Source: Phascolarctobacterium sp. (lineage in GTDB: Bacteria; Bacillota; Negativicutes; Acidaminococcales; Acidaminococcaceae). Taken from it: a stretch of 64,000 bases of DNA. Of this stretch, positions 60,768 to 64,000 are shown piece after piece. The notes below the pieces were generated by a model. The model made no database searches. It was not told the DNA's origin and worked only from the letters and a program-made list of their open reading frames with translations. A program made the translations under genes and the position numbers. The DNA lies in the NCBI GenBank assembly GCA_003150755.1, contig QAMT01000013.1, forward strand, positions 1-64,000, given 5' to 3'. Numbering within the stretch: position 1 is the stretch's first letter; each line of letters starts with the position of its first letter.

Positions 60768-60779
60768 ACGCAGACCCCC

Positions 60780-61667
60780 TTACACACGCAGGAATTTGCG
60801 CAGCGATACATAACTTCCTGCCGCGCCAATCGCCGTGCCGCTGATGATGATGAATAAATCTACATACACCAGCATCGGGTAAGGCGGCAGCATCGGCAAA
60901 AATGCCAGCGTAGAATAAATGCGCGAAAGCAGCGCCGAATAAGAAAGATTGATAACAATAATTGAAATCAGCGAACCGAAAAATCCCAGCGTCATACCCT
61001 CCAGCATAAACGGCCAGCGGATAAACCAGTCGGTTGCGCCGACGTATTTCATAATATTAACCTCGCGCCTGCGGGCAAATACCGTCAGGCGGATGGTGTT
61101 GGCAATAATAAACAGAGTTGCAAATGCCAGAAGAACTACTAATACTACGCCGCCGATGCGCAGGATTTTGGTAATCTGAAACAGCTGCTCTACTACCTCC
61201 TGCCCGAACTTGGCTGTTTCAACGCCCTCCATATCGCCAATTTGCGGCGTCAGCTCGGCAATGCGCTCTGGGTTATCGACCTCAACTTCAAAAGAATACG
61301 GAAACGGATTATCCGTGCCGAGCGCGTTAAGCAGGTTCTGCTGTTCACCCAGGCGCTCCTTAAAACGCTCCAGCGCTTCGTCCTTCGTTACCGCCGTAAC
61401 CTTTTCCACGCCGGGCATTTCTTTCAGTTTGGCATAGGTGTCTTCCAGCACGCTGTTATCAATGTCATCCTGCATATAAACGGTTATCTGTACCTGGCTT
61501 TCAAGGTACTGCGCCAGATTATTAGTGTTTAAAAACAACAAAAGAAACATACCTAAAACCAACAGCGACAGGGCAACGGTGGACACGGAAGCCACACTCA
61601 TCAGCCCATTGCGCCGTATGGATTTATATGTTTCTCTTACAAAATATTCTTTGGTACTAAGACTCAT
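60780..61667 (-). CDS. ftsX: Permease-like cell division protein FtsX
   Basis: A 295-residue membrane protein with an N-terminal span (about 20-40), an extracellular loop of about 130 residues (QVQITVYMQDDIDN to VETAKFGQEV) that recruits the hydrolase activator, and three further spans ending in the FtsX domain. ATG 61667 is used (AAAGGAG upstream) and overlaps the ftsE stop by 11 bases, so FtsE and FtsX are coupled. The next gene is the M23 activator. Confidence 0.95.
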   Translation of the reverse strand: MSLSTKEYFVRETYKSIRRNGLMSVASVSTVALSLLVLGMFLLLFLNTNNLAQYLESQVQITVYMQDDIDNSVLEDTYAKLKEMPGVEKVTAVTKDEALERFKERLGEQQNLLNALGTDNPFPYSFEVEVDNPERIAELTPQIGDMEGVETAKFGQEVVEQLFQITKILRIGGVVLVVLLAFATLFIIANTIRLTVFARRREVNIMKYVGATDWFIRWPFMLEGMTLGFFGSLISIIVINLSYSALLSRIYSTLAFLPMLPPYPMLVYVDLFIIISGTAIGAAGSYVSLRKFLRV

Positions 61668-62343
61668 AGCCGTATACTCCTTTGGCATCATCGCGCACTA
61701 TCCGCCCGTGCTCGATGGCGATAACCCTTTTTTCCATCTGGTCTACAATTTCGCGGTCATGTGTTGCCATAACGATAGTAGTTCCGCTTTTATTGACTTC
61801 GCGGAAAATATCCATAATTTCCCAGCTGGTTTCCGGGTCAAGGTTGCCGGTAGGTTCATCGGCAATTAAAAGGATGGGGTCGTTGACAATGGCGCGGGCA
61901 ATGGCAATACGCTGCTGCTCGCCGCCGCTGAGCTCAGTCGGATACGCATGCCAGCGTTTACGCAGGCCTACGAGGTCAAGCACATCGTTTACGCGGCGTT
62001 TGATTTTACGGTACGGCGTTTCGATTACCTGCATCGCAAAAGCCACATTGTCATATACGGTACGGTCCGGCAGCAGGCGGTAATCCTGAAAGACAATGCC
62101 AAGCTGCCTGCGGAAATACGGGATTTCCTTATCAGTCATTTTTACAAGGTCATGCCCGTTGACAATAACCTCGCCGCTGGTCGGCAAAACCTCGCGGAAC
62201 AGCATTTTAAAAAATGTCGATTTGCCTGCCCCGCTCGGGCCTACAACAAAAACAAATTCGCCCTGCTCAATGCGGACGTTAACATCCTGTAAAGCCACCG
62301 AACCGCCTGGATAAATTTTGCTTACATTTATCATTTCCAGCAT
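61657..62343 (-). CDS. ftsE: Cell division ATP-binding protein FtsE
   Basis: A 228-residue ABC ATPase partner of FtsX. It has Walker A VGPSGAGKST, the Q-loop GIVFQDYRLLPDRTVYDNV, signature LSGGEQQRIAIARAI and Walker B LLIADEPTGNLDP. ATG 62343 is used because AAAGGGG precedes it; the in-frame codon at 62382 would overlap csaB. Confidence 0.96.
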   Translation of the reverse strand: MLEMINVSKIYPGGSVALQDVNVRIEQGEFVFVVGPSGAGKSTFFKMLFREVLPTSGEVIVNGHDLVKMTDKEIPYFRRQLGIVFQDYRLLPDRTVYDNVAFAMQVIETPYRKIKRRVNDVLDLVGLRKRWHAYPTELSGGEQQRIAIARAIVNDPILLIADEPTGNLDPETSWEIMDIFREVNKSGTTIVMATHDREIVDQMEKRVIAIEHGRIVRDDAKGVYGYES

Positions 62344-62356
62344 ACGGCCACCCCTT

Positions 62357-63451
62357 TCATTTTGCACCGCGCAGCAGCGCAAAAGTTTCTTCCAAATTCA
62401 GCTGTGCTTTGTGGCGCAGCTGCTCCATCCGCTCGTTCTGCACCAGCGGCGGTTTGTCCCATGCTGCTTCCAAAACTCCAAGCAGCCTGCTTTCGCAGAT
62501 ATTATCAACGCTGCCGGCAAGTACGCCGCCAGCAGTATTTACAAAGGCATCAACCTTCGGGTCATAGGATATTGCAAGCACCGGCACTTTCATAACAGCT
62601 GCAAAAACCAGAGCGTGCAGGCGCATGCCCAAAAGCAGCTTAAAATTGCCAATCAATGATAAAAATTCTTCTGTATTAAACGGCTTGTTTAAAAAGAAAA
62701 TGCCGCTTTCGGATTTTAAAAAGTCTGCCAACGCAGCGCAGCTTTTCAAATCAGCCGGGTATTGCAGCGGCAGTAATACTATTTGCGCGTCGTGCTGCTC
62801 TTTAAACTGTTTTAAGGCTGCTGCAATCACCTTGAAGCAATTTATATCGTTAGCCCATGGGCGCACAGAAATGCCAAGCACCGGCCTTGTTAAATCAACA
62901 CCGGCACCGGCAAGTATTTTCTGCCCTATTGCTTTATCTGCCACGGGCAACGCCAGTACAGAATCGGCAGTAACCATGATATTTTTACCGCTGAGCCCCA
63001 TTTTTAAAAGCTCATTTTCAGAATCGGCGTCCCTTACCGTAATCAAATCTGCTTTGCCGCAGACAAACCTGGTCAGCTTTCTTGCCAGTGCATTGCGGAT
63101 AGGCCCGATGCCGTGCGAATACAGCATTACCTTTTTGCCTGCTATTTTGCCCATTGAAATAATGAATAAATAATAAAACAGGCTGCGCAGGCTGGTAACA
63201 TCCTGCAAAAGGCTGCCGCCGCCGCTTAAAAGCATATCGGCATTTTTAACGGCGTTATATATTTTAAAAAAGTTAAAACGGTAAATGCTTTTTACCTTAT
63301 GTTTGGCTGCCGTTTCGGAAGGATTACCGGAAATAACCGTCAGGTCAATTTCCGGCTGCATTCCGCGCAAAGCCCTTACGATTGAAGTAAGCATTGCTTC
63401 GTCACCGGCATTGGCAAATCCGTAATATCCGGAAATGACAATTTTATTCAT
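62357..63451 (-). CDS. csaB: Polysaccharide pyruvyl transferase CsaB
   Basis: A 364-residue polysaccharide pyruvyltransferase-fold enzyme. It shows SGYYGFANAGDEAMLTSIVRAL at the start, LSGGGSLLQDVTSLRS, YSHGIGPIRNALAR and RLHALVFAA near the C-terminus. CsaB adds ketal-pyruvate to wall polymers, the anchor for SLH-domain proteins. In Negativicutes an SLH protein (OmpM) ties the outer membrane to the wall. It overlaps the DUF5693 gene by eight bases. Confidence 0.92.
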   Translation of the reverse strand: MNKIVISGYYGFANAGDEAMLTSIVRALRGMQPEIDLTVISGNPSETAAKHKVKSIYRFNFFKIYNAVKNADMLLSGGGSLLQDVTSLRSLFYYLFIISMGKIAGKKVMLYSHGIGPIRNALARKLTRFVCGKADLITVRDADSENELLKMGLSGKNIMVTADSVLALPVADKAIGQKILAGAGVDLTRPVLGISVRPWANDINCFKVIAAALKQFKEQHDAQIVLLPLQYPADLKSCAALADFLKSESGIFFLNKPFNTEEFLSLIGNFKLLLGMRLHALVFAAVMKVPVLAISYDPKVDAFVNTAGGVLAGSVDNICESRLLGVLEAAWDKPPLVQNERMEQLRHKAQLNLEETFALLRGAK

Positions 63452-64000
63452 TACCCAAATATCTCCTTTGCCATTTCTGTAAATAAGGCATTAACAAATT
63501 AAGCACAACAACGGCAGCAATGCCGATTAAAGCGCCCAGCCAATAACCGTCAAGCGCACGGACATAGCTCATGATAACAGGAGTGCGCATGTGCGCGAAA
63601 GTCTGCACCAGGCTGCCCTGGCCGATTACCGCACCGGCTACCAGTATCATCTGCCACAGGCGCGGCGCTTTGTAATAGGCTGCATAAGCCGCTACGAAAA
63701 AGGCCGGATGGCCTATCATAAATTCTTTGGTACGCGGACGCGCATACATCAGCTGCTCCAACATGGCGCGCATTTTAAGCTCAATGCCCCAAACCGGTAC
63801 GCCGGAGGTATGTCCGCTGCGTCCGACAAAAATATATGCCACAAATGCCAGCACACCCAAAATAAACAGGTGCTCCAGGCGGATATGAGTTGCCAAAAGA
63901 TAACGTATATCGTCGATAATACCGCCGCCGGTTTTGCCGCTGAAAACGTCGAAGCGTTTAACATACCAAAGCATCATTAAAAGCACTGGCATAATAAAAG
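63444..64000 (-). CDS. DUF5693 family membrane protein (partial, C-terminal part)
   Basis: At least the last 182 residues of a longer multi-pass membrane protein, open to the right edge without a stop codon; the first ATG in the window (63992) is internal. About five hydrophobic segments are seen, with a conserved GHPAFFVAAYAAY and GQGSLVQTFAHMRTP block. DUF5693 genes commonly precede csaB in Firmicutes, suggesting a role with pyruvylated wall polymer. The biochemical function is unknown. Confidence 0.8.
   Translation of the reverse strand, partial: FIMPVLLMMLWYVKRFDVFSGKTGGGIIDDIRYLLATHIRLEHLFILGVLAFVAYIFVGRSGHTSGVPVWGIELKMRAMLEQLMYARPRTKEFMIGHPAFFVAAYAAYYKAPRLWQMILVAGAVIGQGSLVQTFAHMRTPVIMSYVRALDGYWLGALIGIAAVVVLNLLMPYLQKWQRRYLGNE

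Overview
The window is a chromosomal segment of a diderm Firmicute of the class Negativicutes, most likely an Acidaminococcaceae near Phascolarctobacterium. The 5' part of a 16S rRNA gene at the left edge reads like that genus (recognised from memory, not by a search). The protein-coding order is Bacillus/Clostridium-like (T-boxes, a SAM riboswitch, DivIVA/SepF, PrkC/PrpC, RemA). A secretin and a CsaB/DUF5693 pair fit a Gram-positive lineage with an outer membrane. Almost all genes lie on the minus strand. I see no tRNA gene, insertion sequence, prophage or CRISPR array.

Layout. 1-0.7 kb: 16S rRNA 5' end with leader and promoter. 0.7-2.7 kb: divergent LysR regulator and YeiH-type transporter. 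2.9-4.9 kb: class A penicillin-binding protein. 5.0-6.7 kb: TGS-uridine kinase fusion. 6.8-18.4 kb: ileS with an isoleucine T-box, then a cell-division and envelope cluster (histidine phosphatase, divIVA, ylmH, proC, sepF, yggS, pgeF), a TIGR03960 radical SAM protein and a PPK2-type polyphosphate kinase. 18.4-20.4 kb: flotillin/NfeD module. 20.6-36.5 kb: the conserved yicC-remA-gmk-rpoZ-coaBC ... priA-def-fmt-rsmB-rlmN-prpC-prkC-rsgA-rpe cluster, with metK under a SAM-I riboswitch inserted between coaBC and priA and a DUF116 gene between fmt and rsmB. 36.6-38.3 kb: rqcH. 38.4-42.5 kb: divergent type IV pilus/type II secretion genes (pilT, pilB; PilP-like, secretin).

42.5-52.8 kb is the most distinctive region: a catabolic island with a DASS carboxylate transporter, an HD-domain hydrolase, citrate lyase-type citF-citE-citD, a LysR regulator, a CaiB-type CoA-transferase, an HMG-CoA lyase-family enzyme, an amidohydrolase and, divergently, a second closely similar LysR. 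It holds two parallel ways to activate and cleave a 3-hydroxy acid: an ACP-bound lyase (CitDEF) and a free CoA-ester route (CoA-transferase plus HMG-CoA-lyase fold). Together with the transporter and paired regulators this suggests import and cleavage of citrate, citramalate or a related branched hydroxy acid. The exact substrate cannot be read from sequence.

52.9-57.6 kb: a tryptophan operon trpD-C-F-B-A behind a tryptophan T-box, without trpE or trpG. 57.7-64 kb: an envelope cluster (csaB/DUF5693, ftsE-ftsX, M23 murein hydrolase activator, CtpA protease, SH3-domain periplasmic protein), cut by the right edge.

Many starts here are TTG, supported by well-placed ribosome binding sites (ileS, proC, yggS, TIGR03960, gmk, coaBC, yicC, probably pilB), and one is probably CTG. 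Where a Shine-Dalgarno sequence pointed to an internal start I used that start.
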